Positions 1-7,858 are shown, counted from the stretch's first letter. The stretch: 14,200 nt of DNA from Acidobacteriota bacterium (GCA_013140935.1 JABFSD010000081.1:1-14200); one strand, 5' to 3'. Made by a program: numbers and translations. Notes: a model not told the origin generated them from the sequence alone.

Positions 1-1445
1 AGATGGGACTCGAACCCGCCGGGCCGCAACGCAGTTATTTTCAACTCGTGCCGATGCTCAGCATTAAGACCGACCCTGAAACCAAGCTGGTCGTGAAAGC
101 CGGTGATGACAAAAAAGAAGAGTTTAAGTTTGCCGAAGAGTTCGTCGCCTCGACCGATCTCGAACAGCCTGAAATCTCTGTCAACAACGACATCGTCTTT
201 GTCGGATACGGCATCAACGCACCCGAATTGAACTGGAACGATTACGCCGGACTGGATGTCAAAGGCAAGATCGTGATGATGATGGTCAACGATCCGCCTG
301 CGACCGAAGCCGAACCGAATCTGTTCGGCGGCAAGGCACTGACCTATTACGGGCGCTGGACTTACAAATTTGAAGAAGCCGCACGGCAGGGCGCGGCGGG
401 CGTGCTGTTGATTCATACGAACGAATCGGCGGCGTATGGCTGGCAAGTGGTACGCACGGGCTGGGACGGTGAAAAATTCAGTTTGTTGCCCGATGACAAA
501 ACGCCCACGTTGAAGTTCAAAGGCTGGGTGACCGAAGACGCCGCGCGCAAGATCGCGCAACTCGGCGGACAGAATCTTGACACGTTACGCGATGCTGCCA
601 AAGTGCGTGGCTTCAAGGCCGTCGCCCTCACGGCCAAAGTCGAGACGACGCTCAAGACCAAATCGCAGCGCGTCACTGCACCCAACGTCGTCGCCATCTT
701 TCGCGGCGAAGATCAAACGCTCAAAGATGAATACGTAATTTATTCGGGGCATTGGGATCATCTGGGCATTCGTCCCGAACAAGCGGGCGACAACATTTAC
801 AACGGTGCCGTAGACAACGCGACCGGCATCGCCGGCATGCTCGCCATTGCACGCGCTTACGCCAATCTCGAAGTCAAACCTAAACGCTCGGTGCTGTTCA
901 TCGCTACGACAGCGGAAGAACAAGGCTTGTTGGGCGCGGAATTTTATGCGCGCAATCCGCTCGTACCGCTGGCGAAATCGGTGGCGAATATCAATCTCGA
1001 TTCGATGAACGTGCTGGGCATGACCACCGACATCACACCGCTGGGCGCAGACCGCTCGACGCTGGGCAAGTTCATCGAAGAGGTTTGCAAAGAAAACCAG
1101 GTAACGATTGCGCCTGACGCGCGACCGGAACAGGGTTCGTTTTATCGCAGCGATCATTTCCCCTTCGCCAAAGCGGGCGTACCCGCAGTGAGCTTCAATC
1201 CCGGCACCAAATTCGTAGGCCATCCAGACGATTGGGGGCAGGAGCAGTTCGCCGATTACAACAAGAACCGCTATCACCAGCCGACCGATGAATACAGCGC
1301 GAACTGGGATTTCAGCGGCATGGTGCAACAAGTGCGACTGGCATTCTGGATCGGACTGCGCGTGTGCGACACCGACACCATTCCCGAATGGAATGCGGGC
1401 GATGAGTTTGAGCGCGCGCGACTCAAGTCGTTGGGCAAGCTATAG
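1..1445 (+). CDS. M28-family zinc aminopeptidase with PA-like insert, 5' partial
   Basis: This encodes a metallo-aminopeptidase/carboxypeptidase-like hydrolase of family M28. The visible part is 480 residues from the ATG at 3. That Met (MGLEPAG...) aligns in style with the middle of an M28 N-terminal region, and no signal peptide is visible, so the true start lies upstream of the window. Residues about 50-190 form a PA-like insert (VFVGYGINAPELNWNDY, then a YAGLDVKGKIV strand). The co-catalytic metal site is complete: H250/D252 in SGHWDHLG, D271 in GAVDNATG, E305-E306 in TTAEEQGLLG, D333 in NINLDSMN and H385 in YRSDHFPF. Family knowledge: such enzymes are usually exported and trim peptides in the periplasm or outside the cell. 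The stop at 1443-1445 is followed by about 120 bp before the next gene. The family is secure; the substrate is unknown. Confidence 0.93.
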   Translation, partial: MGLEPAGPQRSYFQLVPMLSIKTDPETKLVVKAGDDKKEEFKFAEEFVASTDLEQPEISVNNDIVFVGYGINAPELNWNDYAGLDVKGKIVMMMVNDPPATEAEPNLFGGKALTYYGRWTYKFEEAARQGAAGVLLIHTNESAAYGWQVVRTGWDGEKFSLLPDDKTPTLKFKGWVTEDAARKIAQLGGQNLDTLRDAAKVRGFKAVALTAKVETTLKTKSQRVTAPNVVAIFRGEDQTLKDEYVIYSGHWDHLGIRPEQAGDNIYNGAVDNATGIAGMLAIARAYANLEVKPKRSVLFIATTAEEQGLLGAEFYARNPLVPLAKSVANINLDSMNVLGMTTDITPLGADRSTLGKFIEEVCKENQVTIAPDARPEQGSFYRSDHFPFAKAGVPAVSFNPGTKFVGHPDDWGQEQFADYNKNRYHQPTDEYSANWDFSGMVQQVRLAFWIGLRVCDTDTIPEWNAGDEFERARLKSLGKL

Positions 1446-1480
1446 CGAAGGCCTGCCATGGCTTCGGCGAAAAAAGACGT

Positions 1481-1502
1481 GGGCAACCCGGGAAGGTTGC
1501 CC
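1481..1502. other. Perfect 8-bp inverted repeat in the spacer after the M28 gene
   Basis: GGGCAACC (1481-1488) and GGTTGCCC (1495-1502) form a perfect GC-rich 8-bp stem with a 6-nt CGGGAA loop. An imperfect stem, CGAAG...CTTCG (1446-1466), lies just upstream. No T-tract follows on either strand, so this is not a canonical intrinsic terminator. It could be a transcript-end stem, a processing site or a small operator. Only the structure is visible; the function is open. Confidence 0.4.
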
Positions 1503-1569
1503 TACAATGAAAAGCAGCGCATCCCCAAACTAAAACTGGAAGCTAAAACTGGTGAGAGGTGTTGGGGAT

Positions 1570-2799
1570 ATGAAAAGATTCGCGCGGCTGCGTCCAAGCG
1601 TAAAAGCGCTGTTGTTATCGTTAGCCATCATCATGCCGTTGCTGGGCATGCTGCGCATCGCCAAATCATTCAAAGATCCGTGGATTTATAAAAAAGATTT
1701 CCTCTCAGGTTATCTCTTAGCCAAAGCCTTGCAGGAAGACGTTGATCCTTACCTGCCGATTCCCGAACTCACGCAACGCTGGCTGCCTGAACACAACGTG
1801 ACAGGCTTGCGCCACCCTACGCCACACACGATTGCGATGGGCTGGCTTTGCTATCCATTTGCGTGGCTGCCTTACGAAAAAGCCGTCTGGCTGTGGTTCG
1901 GTTGCGAATTGCTCTTGCTCGCATTGGCGATCGGGCTACTGTTTGATGGCTTGGGCTGGACGTTCGCGCCACATCATTGGCTGCTGGCTTTCTGGCTGGC
2001 GCTGGGCTGGATGCCGATAATCGAAGACCTGTGGTACGGGCAATTCAGTTTGTTTCTGCTGGTGTTGTGGCTATGCGTATGGCGTACGCTGCGCGTCCGG
2101 CGCGATGCAATGGGCGGCCTCATCCTCGGCGCAATGATGTCCTTAAAACTTATCGGCTGGCCCATTGTGTTATGGCTGGCGTGGCAGCGGCGTTGGCGTG
2201 GCGTATTTGCCGCTGCCTGTGCCGCAGGCGGCTTGCATCTGCTTGCGATGGCGTTGCACGGCTGGCCGATGGTGCGCGATTACTACGTCAAATACGGCCC
2301 AATGGTCAGCGCCATTTATCGCGTAGGCGATCTCAACTTTTCACTGATGACTTTTGGACGCAGGCTCTTCTCTGCTTTTGGCGTGAATTACACGATCACA
2401 CCGTTGTGGGAATCGCCGCTGCTCGCGCAACTCGCGGGCGCAGCCTTGCCTTTGCTCGCGCTGGCGCTGGCGCTTTATGGCGCGCAACGTTTGCGACGTT
2501 TCGACGCGGGCTTCGCGTTGCTGATGAGCATCAGTCTCATTCTCAATCCCATTGCCTGGACACATTACCTGATGGGTTTATGTTTGGCCTTCGCCTTGTT
2601 CGCTGAACGCTTGCAACAACTCGACTGGCCCCGTGCGCGCGTCTGGCAATTCATAGTCTGTGCCCTGCCAGTGTTTTTGCCGACCTCAACCTGGAGCGGT
2701 CTGGTGTTGGCATTCACCGGCAATGTGTTCAATACGCAACGCCCGGTCGTACCGTTTTGGCAGGCTTGCTCTCGGCGGTTCCTACCTTTGCGGTACTAG
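1570..2799 (+). CDS. GT87/DUF2029-like polytopic glycosyltransferase with altered C-terminus
   Basis: This is a polytopic membrane protein of 409 residues. I chose the ATG at 1570 because GAGAGG (1554-1559) sits 10 nt upstream; a GTG at 1552 in the same frame would overlap that site. There is a first TM helix near residues 12-30, then an extracytoplasmic-type loop with the KDFLSGYLLAKALQEDVDPY pattern (acidic D43, then DPY). That pattern is characteristic of GT87 (DUF2029), a GT-C family that uses polyprenyl-phosphate sugars. Eight or more hydrophobic helices follow. The last residues (WQACSRRFLPLRY) are basic and unlike a membrane protein end. The -1 frame there encodes a convincing hydrophobic helix, suggesting a 1-nt deletion near 2742-2744. 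It is probably paired with the next membrane gene. Donor and acceptor are unknown. Confidence 0.78.
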   Translation: MKRFARLRPSVKALLLSLAIIMPLLGMLRIAKSFKDPWIYKKDFLSGYLLAKALQEDVDPYLPIPELTQRWLPEHNVTGLRHPTPHTIAMGWLCYPFAWLPYEKAVWLWFGCELLLLALAIGLLFDGLGWTFAPHHWLLAFWLALGWMPIIEDLWYGQFSLFLLVLWLCVWRTLRVRRDAMGGLILGAMMSLKLIGWPIVLWLAWQRRWRGVFAAACAAGGLHLLAMALHGWPMVRDYYVKYGPMVSAIYRVGDLNFSLMTFGRRLFSAFGVNYTITPLWESPLLAQLAGAALPLLALALALYGAQRLRRFDAGFALLMSISLILNPIAWTHYLMGLCLAFALFAERLQQLDWPRARVWQFIVCALPVFLPTSTWSGLVLAFTGNVFNTQRPVVPFWQACSRRFLPLRY

Positions 2800-2900
2800 G
2801 AATTTGTTGGGTCTTCTAGCGGGTTGAGCAAGAAGAAACGCAGCCCGCCATCATCGCGGCGGCGTTGCCCATCGGCGACCTTACGCCTTCGCACGGATAG
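2745..2900 (+). other. Displaced 3' coding remnant of the GT87-like gene
   Basis: From 2745 the reading frame one base behind that of the GT87-like gene gives a hydrophobic helix (GRTVLAGLLSAVP, then TFAVLGICWVF) ending at a TAG at 2817-2819. In the same frame beyond the TAG, 26 more codons run to a second TAG at 2898-2900 and give an acidic tail (RVEQEETQPA...). The GC-rich, protein-like codons match the neighbouring genes, and the second stop lies only 12 nt before the next gene's ATG. This is best explained as the ancestral C-terminus, detached by a 1-nt indel and a nonsense change, or by a sequence error at the first of these. Confidence 0.5.
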
Positions 2901-2912
2901 AAAACGGATAAG

Positions 2913-4673
2913 ATGAACGATCAATCAAAATCAGTCCCCCACCGCTGGCTTGTGGCCGCCACTTTTTTATCCGTAGCGGTCATCGTGACTTATGCCCGCT
3001 TGCGCCATCCCGCGTTCGGTGTACTCGGCGATTTCGTCTTTCATTACCAGTTCACGCGCGCATACGCCCGCAGCTTTAGCGAAGGCGATTGGTTTCCGCG
3101 TTGGGCGGGAATCTTGAGCGGCGGACGCGGCGAAGCGCTTTTCACGTTTTATCCGCCTTTATGCTTTTTGCTCACAACGTTGTGGCAAAAGCTGTTTGGG
3201 CTCGATTTGCTCAATGCGCTGAAAGTCACGGCGTTCGGCTGTTTTGTCGGCGCGCAATTTAGTGCGTACAGCTTCGCGCGGTTGTTTTTTACGCGCTGGT
3301 CAAGCGTGCTGGCGGCGGTGGCTTTCGTGTTGTTGCCTGCTTATCCCTTTGTCGCGCTCAATCGCGGATTGCTGCCCAACGCGCTCGCGCTTTGTTTCGT
3401 ACCGCTCGCCTTACGCGCTGCCCATCAGTTGCTGAACGCTGAAAACGCCAATGAAACCTCAAGCTGGGCCACGGCGCTGTTTGCGCTCAGCGTCAGCGCG
3501 ATCATCGGCACGCACGTCATTACGGTTTATCTTTGCGCACTGGGCGTCCTCATCCTGTTGGCTTGTTCAACCTTGCGTTGGCAAGGCCTTCGCAACTTGG
3601 TCACAGCGGGACTCATCACCTTCGCCCTCACCGCCTTCTGGCTCGTACCGCAACTGCTCGAAATCAGTTGGGTCAACGTCAAGCTGCTCGCCGATCAACA
3701 TCATTACAGCAGCTATTTTCTCTTTGCGCCGCCTGCGTCCGATTCAAACTTTCATCGCTCATGGGCGAAGCTGAACGAAGCCGCCAGTTATTTCATCGTG
3801 CTGCAAACCGTGTTGGGCTCGCTGCTCGCGTGGGCCGTCTGGCGCAAGGCGCAAACGGATGCGCAACAACGCTTGCAACGTTATTGCCTCGCGCTGATCG
3901 CGTTCGGATTTTTCATGGCGCTTTCACTCTCGGCTTTTTTCTGGAAGCTGCTGCCTGGCCTTTCGTATTTGCAGTTTCCCTGGCGCTGGCAGCCGCTTAC
4001 AGCACTCGCCACCGGATTGTTGCTCGCCGCTTTCTGGGAAAACGTATCGCAACGCAAAGCCTTTGCCCTCTGGCTGACGTTGCTATTACTCGGCAACGGA
4101 TTTTTCACCTATTTCGTAGCGCGCCATCCGCACCTGCCACTCGATCATGCGACGGTGTTGCGACAATTCGAGCGCGGCGATTTGCCGCCCGCCTCGACGG
4201 AACAACTCCGCGAATGGCAAACGCAGGAACGTTATGATTATCTGGCTTATTTCGGCAATCAGCCGTCTTACCGTCCGCGCGGCACTGAACAGATGCTTTA
4301 CCCCACGGCGCAAAATTACGGCGGGCTGGATTTCGTGCAAGGACGCGGCGAAATCCTCGCGCAAGAGTTGCGCAATCAATCGCGCCTGTTTCGTTTACGC
4401 AGCCTCGAACCTGTGCGCGTGCGGCTGAACACTTACGCTTACTCACACTGGTTCGCGCGCCTCGACGGACGCGAGCAAACGATTCGAGTCGAACCGAACA
4501 GCAACCTCATGCTGCTCGACCTGCCCGCAGGTGAACATACGCTGAACTTTTCTTACGAAGTGCGGCATCCATTGCAACGCGGGGCGCGTTGGCTTTCGGC
4601 GGCGGCGTGGTTAGGTTTTGTGCTTTGGGTCATCTCGCTTGCGCTGCGTGCACACAAAGAAAAAGGCGCTTGA
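2913..4673 (+). CDS. Polytopic membrane protein, PF10131-like (GT-C-type)
   Basis: This is a 586-residue integral membrane protein. The N-terminal helix (about residues 12-28) is followed by a loop with acidic D40 (GVLGDFVFHYQFTRAY), then WFPRW...GGRGEALFTFYPPL (about 60-83). That arrangement resembles the '6-pyruvoyl-tetrahydropterin synthase-related' membrane family PF10131. Despite the name, its topology and early-loop Asp resemble GT-C glycosyltransferases. Ten or so hydrophobic segments run to about residue 400. A soluble domain (about 405-555) follows, with beta-rich text (RVEPNSNLMLLDLPAGEHTL) as in YfhO-like proteins, and a final TM helix ends in a KEKGA tail. The ribosome site is weak (GGATAAG directly before the ATG). 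It probably works with the preceding GT87-like gene on envelope glycans. The family is fairly likely; the reaction is unknown. Confidence 0.75.
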   Translation: MNDQSKSVPHRWLVAATFLSVAVIVTYARLRHPAFGVLGDFVFHYQFTRAYARSFSEGDWFPRWAGILSGGRGEALFTFYPPLCFLLTTLWQKLFGLDLLNALKVTAFGCFVGAQFSAYSFARLFFTRWSSVLAAVAFVLLPAYPFVALNRGLLPNALALCFVPLALRAAHQLLNAENANETSSWATALFALSVSAIIGTHVITVYLCALGVLILLACSTLRWQGLRNLVTAGLITFALTAFWLVPQLLEISWVNVKLLADQHHYSSYFLFAPPASDSNFHRSWAKLNEAASYFIVLQTVLGSLLAWAVWRKAQTDAQQRLQRYCLALIAFGFFMALSLSAFFWKLLPGLSYLQFPWRWQPLTALATGLLLAAFWENVSQRKAFALWLTLLLLGNGFFTYFVARHPHLPLDHATVLRQFERGDLPPASTEQLREWQTQERYDYLAYFGNQPSYRPRGTEQMLYPTAQNYGGLDFVQGRGEILAQELRNQSRLFRLRSLEPVRVRLNTYAYSHWFARLDGREQTIRVEPNSNLMLLDLPAGEHTLNFSYEVRHPLQRGARWLSAAAWLGFVLWVISLALRAHKEKGA

Positions 4674-4697
4674 GCTTTCCCGACCTGCGTGGAAGAA

Positions 4698-4717
4698 TCC
4701 GCGTTCTTTTTCGCGGA
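4698..4717 (+). promoter_or_regulatory. Hairpin overlapping the metG ribosome-binding site
   Basis: TCCGCG (4698-4703) pairs perfectly with CGCGGA (4712-4717) around a U-rich 8-nt loop. The 3' arm contains the first three bases of the metG Shine-Dalgarno sequence GGAGGT (4715-4720), which lies 4 nt before the ATG at 4725. If folded, the stem would partly hide the ribosome site. Only the complementarity is seen; regulation is inference. Confidence 0.4.
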
Positions 4718-4724
4718 GGTAACC

Positions 4725-6749
4725 ATGAGCAATACGTTTTATGTCACGACGCCGATTTATTACGTCAATTCCAATCCCCATCTCGGCCATCTTTACACGA
4801 CGATCATTGCCGATAGCGTAGCCCGTTTTCACCGCCAGCGCGGCAAGGAAGTCTTCTTCCTGACCGGCACCGACGAACACGGACAGAACATCGAACGCGC
4901 CGCCGCCGAACGCGGGCTGCCCGTCGAAGAACACGTCAACCGTTACGTCGAAGCCTTTCAACAAGCCTTTGCGCCTTACGGTTTCACCAACAACCACTGG
5001 GTTCGCACGACGCACGATTATCACAAACAAGCTGCCCAAGAGTTGTGGCGACGCGCGGTGGCGAATGGTTTTATTTACAAAGACAAATACGAAGGATGGT
5101 ATTGCGCGAACTGCAATCAGTTCTATCTCGAAAGCGAAGTCGTGATCGAAGCAGGCAAGCCGCCCGTATGCCCTACGCATGACCGCCCGCTGGATAAGCT
5201 GGCTGAGGAAAGTTACTTCTTCAAACTCTCGGCGTTTCAAGACAAGCTGCTCAAACTTTATGAAGACAATCCGAACTTCATTCGCCCCGAAGCGCGTCGC
5301 AACGAAGTGCTGAGTTTCGTCAACGGCGGACTCAACGATCTGTCGGTCAGCCGCACGTCGGTCAAGTGGGGCATTCCCGTACCCGACGATCCGGCGCATA
5401 CGATGTACGTTTGGTTCGACGCGCTGTCGAATTACATCACGGCGATTGGTTTTGGAAATGAGCAATACGGCGGCGAGCCGCATTACCAAAAGTTCTGGCC
5501 CGCCAACCTGCAACTCGTAGGCAAAGACATCCTGCGCTTTCACACCGTTTACTGGCCTGCCTTTTTGCTGGCGGCGGGCGAGCCGCTGCCGCAAACCGTC
5601 TTCGCCCACGGCATGTGGCTCTCCGGCGGACGCAAGATGTCGAAGACGCTGGGCAACGTGATTGATCTCGCCGTCTTGCGAAAGCATTTCACGACCGATG
5701 CCGTACGCTATTTTTGTTTGCGCGAAATGTCATTTGGGCAGGACGGCGATTTCACTTACGAAGCGTTAGTAGACCGTACTAATGCAGAACTTGCTAAGGG
5801 ACTCGGTAATCAGTGCAATCGGACTTTGGTGATGTTGCAGAACTATTTTGGCGGACAGGTTCCAGCGGCCCCTTTAGAGGCAGATGTTGAAGAAGAATTG
5901 TGGATAAGGGCTCAGGCAGTACGTGCGATAGTTACCCATGCCGTCGGAGAGTTCGACCTCAATTTTAACTCTTATTATTTTAGTGATGCGATTGAGGAAG
6001 TCGTAAACGCAGTCAGAACGGTTGATAAATTTATTTCAGATAAAGAACCCTGGAAGCTGGCGAAAAACCCTGAGCAACGCAACGCGCTCGCGCTCGTCCT
6101 CAACACCGCCATCGAAGCCGTCCGCCATTTCGCCGTGCTGCTCGCGCCCGTGCTGCCCAATTCGTCGCAAGCGATGTGGCAACAGTTGGGCGAGACGGGC
6201 GAAGTCGCTGCGGTCAATCCGGCAACGTTGGCTTGGGGACAAGCTGCTAACAAAACTTTGGGAGAGATCGCGCCGATCTTTCCGACTCTCGATAAAGGAA
6301 AAGTGATGGAAGAAATCAAACAAGAAGAAGCTCCAATTCAACCCGCTGCAGCCGCGCCCGCCGTAGTTGCTGAAGCCGCGCCCGCTGTCGAAGCGCCCGC
6401 ACCAGTGGCCGAACCGACTTACATCGGCATTGACGATTTCACTAAAGTCGAATTGCGTGTCGGACAAATTCTGACCGCCGACCCCGTACCCAAAGCCGAT
6501 AAGTTGTTGCGCTTCACGATTGATCTGGGCGAAGCCGAACCGCGCCAAATCCTCGCGGGCATTGCGCAATACTACGAATACGAAAAACTCATCGGACGCA
6601 AAGTCATCGTCGTGGCAAATCTGGCTCCGCGTAAGCTGCGTGGCTTCGAATCGCAAGGCATGATCCTCGCGGCTTCGGTGGGCGACGAAGGCAAACCCGT
6701 GCTGGCAGGTTTTTTGGAAGAAGTGCCGAACGGGGCGAAGTTGAGATAA
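4725..6749 (+). CDS. metG: Methionyl-tRNA synthetase
   Basis: This enzyme charges tRNA-Met with methionine in the cytosol. It has 674 residues from the ATG at 4725, chosen because of GGAGGT at 4715-4720; a GTG at 4689 would add an unsupported tail. The class I signature is HLGH (19-22), and the KMSKS loop is KMSKT (304-308). A single zinc knuckle is formed by C127-x2-C130 and C149-x2-H152, the arrangement seen in Thermus-type MetRS. The anticodon-binding helical domain follows to about residue 530. An Ala/Pro-rich linker (about 540-562) leads to a C-terminal EMAP-II/Trbp111-like tRNA-binding domain (about 565-674; DDFTKVELRVGQI, PKADKL). Codons for residues about 348-443 differ sharply from the rest, with lower GC and many TTA, AGG, ATA and GTT codons. 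The protein itself appears intact. Confidence 0.97.
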   Translation: MSNTFYVTTPIYYVNSNPHLGHLYTTIIADSVARFHRQRGKEVFFLTGTDEHGQNIERAAAERGLPVEEHVNRYVEAFQQAFAPYGFTNNHWVRTTHDYHKQAAQELWRRAVANGFIYKDKYEGWYCANCNQFYLESEVVIEAGKPPVCPTHDRPLDKLAEESYFFKLSAFQDKLLKLYEDNPNFIRPEARRNEVLSFVNGGLNDLSVSRTSVKWGIPVPDDPAHTMYVWFDALSNYITAIGFGNEQYGGEPHYQKFWPANLQLVGKDILRFHTVYWPAFLLAAGEPLPQTVFAHGMWLSGGRKMSKTLGNVIDLAVLRKHFTTDAVRYFCLREMSFGQDGDFTYEALVDRTNAELAKGLGNQCNRTLVMLQNYFGGQVPAAPLEADVEEELWIRAQAVRAIVTHAVGEFDLNFNSYYFSDAIEEVVNAVRTVDKFISDKEPWKLAKNPEQRNALALVLNTAIEAVRHFAVLLAPVLPNSSQAMWQQLGETGEVAAVNPATLAWGQAANKTLGEIAPIFPTLDKGKVMEEIKQEEAPIQPAAAAPAVVAEAAPAVEAPAPVAEPTYIGIDDFTKVELRVGQILTADPVPKADKLLRFTIDLGEAEPRQILAGIAQYYEYEKLIGRKVIVVANLAPRKLRGFESQGMILAASVGDEGKPVLAGFLEEVPNGAKLR

Positions 6750-6806
6750 AATGGCGACCGCGACGCGGAGGCCACGTAGTAACTCCACAAATGTGAGGAG
6801 CGTACA

Positions 6807-6935
6807 ATGCCTGAAAGCACAAACAAGTTAGCCAAACTTCTTGATGAACGACTCAGCAAGTCGGAAGGCGTAGATGAGCTTGAGCGGTTAGTGGCATTAC
6901 GCCAACAAGCCATTGAGCAAGACGCCTTGACCTGA
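6807..6935 (+). pseudogene. N-terminal fragment of a split small membrane-protein gene
   Basis: This short reading frame encodes 42 residues: MPESTNKLAKLLDERLSKSE, then a charged Glu/Leu/Arg helix ending ...QDALT. It starts at an ATG with an excellent ribosome site (GAGGAG, 6795-6800, 6-nt spacing). It stops at UGA (6933-6935), followed by C. One base further on (GAC, 6934) the +1 frame stays open to 7263 and continues the charged helix (DPIQSLEQRIAATRDSRE), so the two pieces read naturally as one 151-residue protein. A small imperfect stem (CTCCAC 6783-6788 with GTG..GAG 6793-6800) overlaps the ribosome site. It may be a disabled gene, a sequence error or a recoding site. No function is recognised. 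Confidence 0.6.
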
Positions 6936-6987
6936 CCCGATTCAATCGCTTGAACAACGCATTGCGGCTACCCGTGACTCCCGCGAA

Positions 6988-7263
6988 ATGGTGCTGTTGA
7001 CTTCGGTCAGAGGCGAAATCATTCGGCAAAATGAAACCGTCGTAACGAATAACCACAAGCGCAACCTGGAAAAAGCTGAACTTGTCAGCAAATATGGCTT
7101 ATCCGTTCTGTCGCTTTTTACTGGGGCCTTTCTGGTTTACAGCGGGATTATCTGGGCTGGTTTATTGATCGTGGGAGCGGGGCTTTACAACATCGCGCCG
7201 AAGTATGTTATGACTGCGCTTCGGGCTTACGTCAAAGGAGATAAAGATGATCAAGGCCTATAG
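6988..7263 (+). CDS. Small two-TM membrane protein (C-terminal part of a split gene)
   Basis: The open frame begins at 6934. The first ATG in it is at 6988, giving 91 residues, but that ATG has no good ribosome site. The upstream fragment starting at 6807 does, so this is probably the second part of one protein. It starts with a charged helix (NNHKRNLEKAELVSKYG). Next comes a hydrophobic hairpin of about 35 residues (SVLSLFTGAFLVYSG and IIWAGLLIVGAGLY), then a short basic/acidic cytosolic tail (AYVKGDKDDQGL). The next gene begins 17 nt before its stop, which implies translational coupling. I do not recognise the family. The layout, a coiled-coil-like N-terminus plus two TM helices, suggests a membrane anchor or partner for the following protein. 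Confidence 0.6.
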   Translation: MVLLTSVRGEIIRQNETVVTNNHKRNLEKAELVSKYGLSVLSLFTGAFLVYSGIIWAGLLIVGAGLYNIAPKYVMTALRAYVKGDKDDQGL

Positions 7264-7849
7264 ATTTCCGCAAAACCTCCTCGCCGGATTGTTTTGGGCT
7301 TTCGTCTCAACAACACTCGTGTTGTTGGTAGAGAAAGGGCAGATCAGTCAAGGCATCAGCCAAGTGTTAATGGTAATTACCGGCATGGCTGTAGTAGCGA
7401 CGTTTTCCTCCTTTCAGCATTTTCTTGCTCAGTTGAAACCCGCACACACCGTAGAACTCTCCTTCAATGAATCCTTGTTGAGGCACAGTCTTCCGGCAGA
7501 TAACGGCAACTATCTGGAGCCTGCTAAGGATTGGGAATTGACGCCCTTGCGCCTCGTCGGAGTAGACAACACCTTAGCTTTGGCAAAGTTGCGCATTGAG
7601 ATTGAACACGAATTGCGACGTATCGCCCACCAACATTCAATCAACGTTACCTCACGGCTACTTAGTCCTGGCAACTTACTACAAGAATTGGGGGAAAAGG
7701 ACTTATTGCCGGCAAATCTGCTGATTGGCTCCAAAGATATTTTTCGAGTTTGCAATCAGGCTATCCACGGAGCAGAAATCAATAACGAGACGGCTACTTC
7801 AGTGGTCAACATGGGCAATCAACTCATTGAATACCTCCGCACCTTATGA
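7247..7849 (+). CDS. Membrane-anchored helical protein, DUF4145/HEPN-like C-terminus (tentative)
   Basis: This encodes 200 residues. The ribosome site is strong (AAAGGAG, 7234-7240, 6-nt spacing) and lies inside the previous gene, with a 17-nt overlap. There are two N-terminal TM helices (about 10-31, LLAGLFWAFVSTTLVLLV, and about 40-60, VLMVITGMAVVATF). A roughly 135-residue mostly helical cytosolic domain follows. Its text (LALAKLRIEIEHELRRIA, LLQELGEKDLLP, DIFRVCNQAIHGAEI, GNQLIEYL) follows the pattern of DUF4145-like domains, which are related to HEPN: a helix with E..L, a later R..N..H motif and a closing helix. The canonical R-x4-6-H motif is only loosely matched (R169, N172, H176). Codon use is more AT-rich than in metG or tatD, suggesting an acquired cassette. 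Function is unknown; a defence or stress role is speculation. Confidence 0.72.
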   Translation: MIKAYRFPQNLLAGLFWAFVSTTLVLLVEKGQISQGISQVLMVITGMAVVATFSSFQHFLAQLKPAHTVELSFNESLLRHSLPADNGNYLEPAKDWELTPLRLVGVDNTLALAKLRIEIEHELRRIAHQHSINVTSRLLSPGNLLQELGEKDLLPANLLIGSKDIFRVCNQAIHGAEINNETATSVVNMGNQLIEYLRTL

Positions 7850-7858
7850 TCTCCCCTG

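Noticed and set aside
585..1331. 248-codon minus-strand open frame
   Set aside because: It is antisense to the M28 peptidase catalytic region. The protein is compositionally odd (many R, F, H, V), has no ribosome site and no family signature. Such frames arise from the codon bias of the real gene.
1977..2606. 209-codon plus-strand frame inside the GT87-like gene
   Set aside because: It is Arg/Ala-rich out-of-frame translation of a hydrophobic gene, with no ribosome site and no domain.
4611..5687. 358-codon minus-strand open frame
   Set aside because: It is antisense to metG, whose motifs are all intact. It crosses the intergenic region and shows no recognisable domain.
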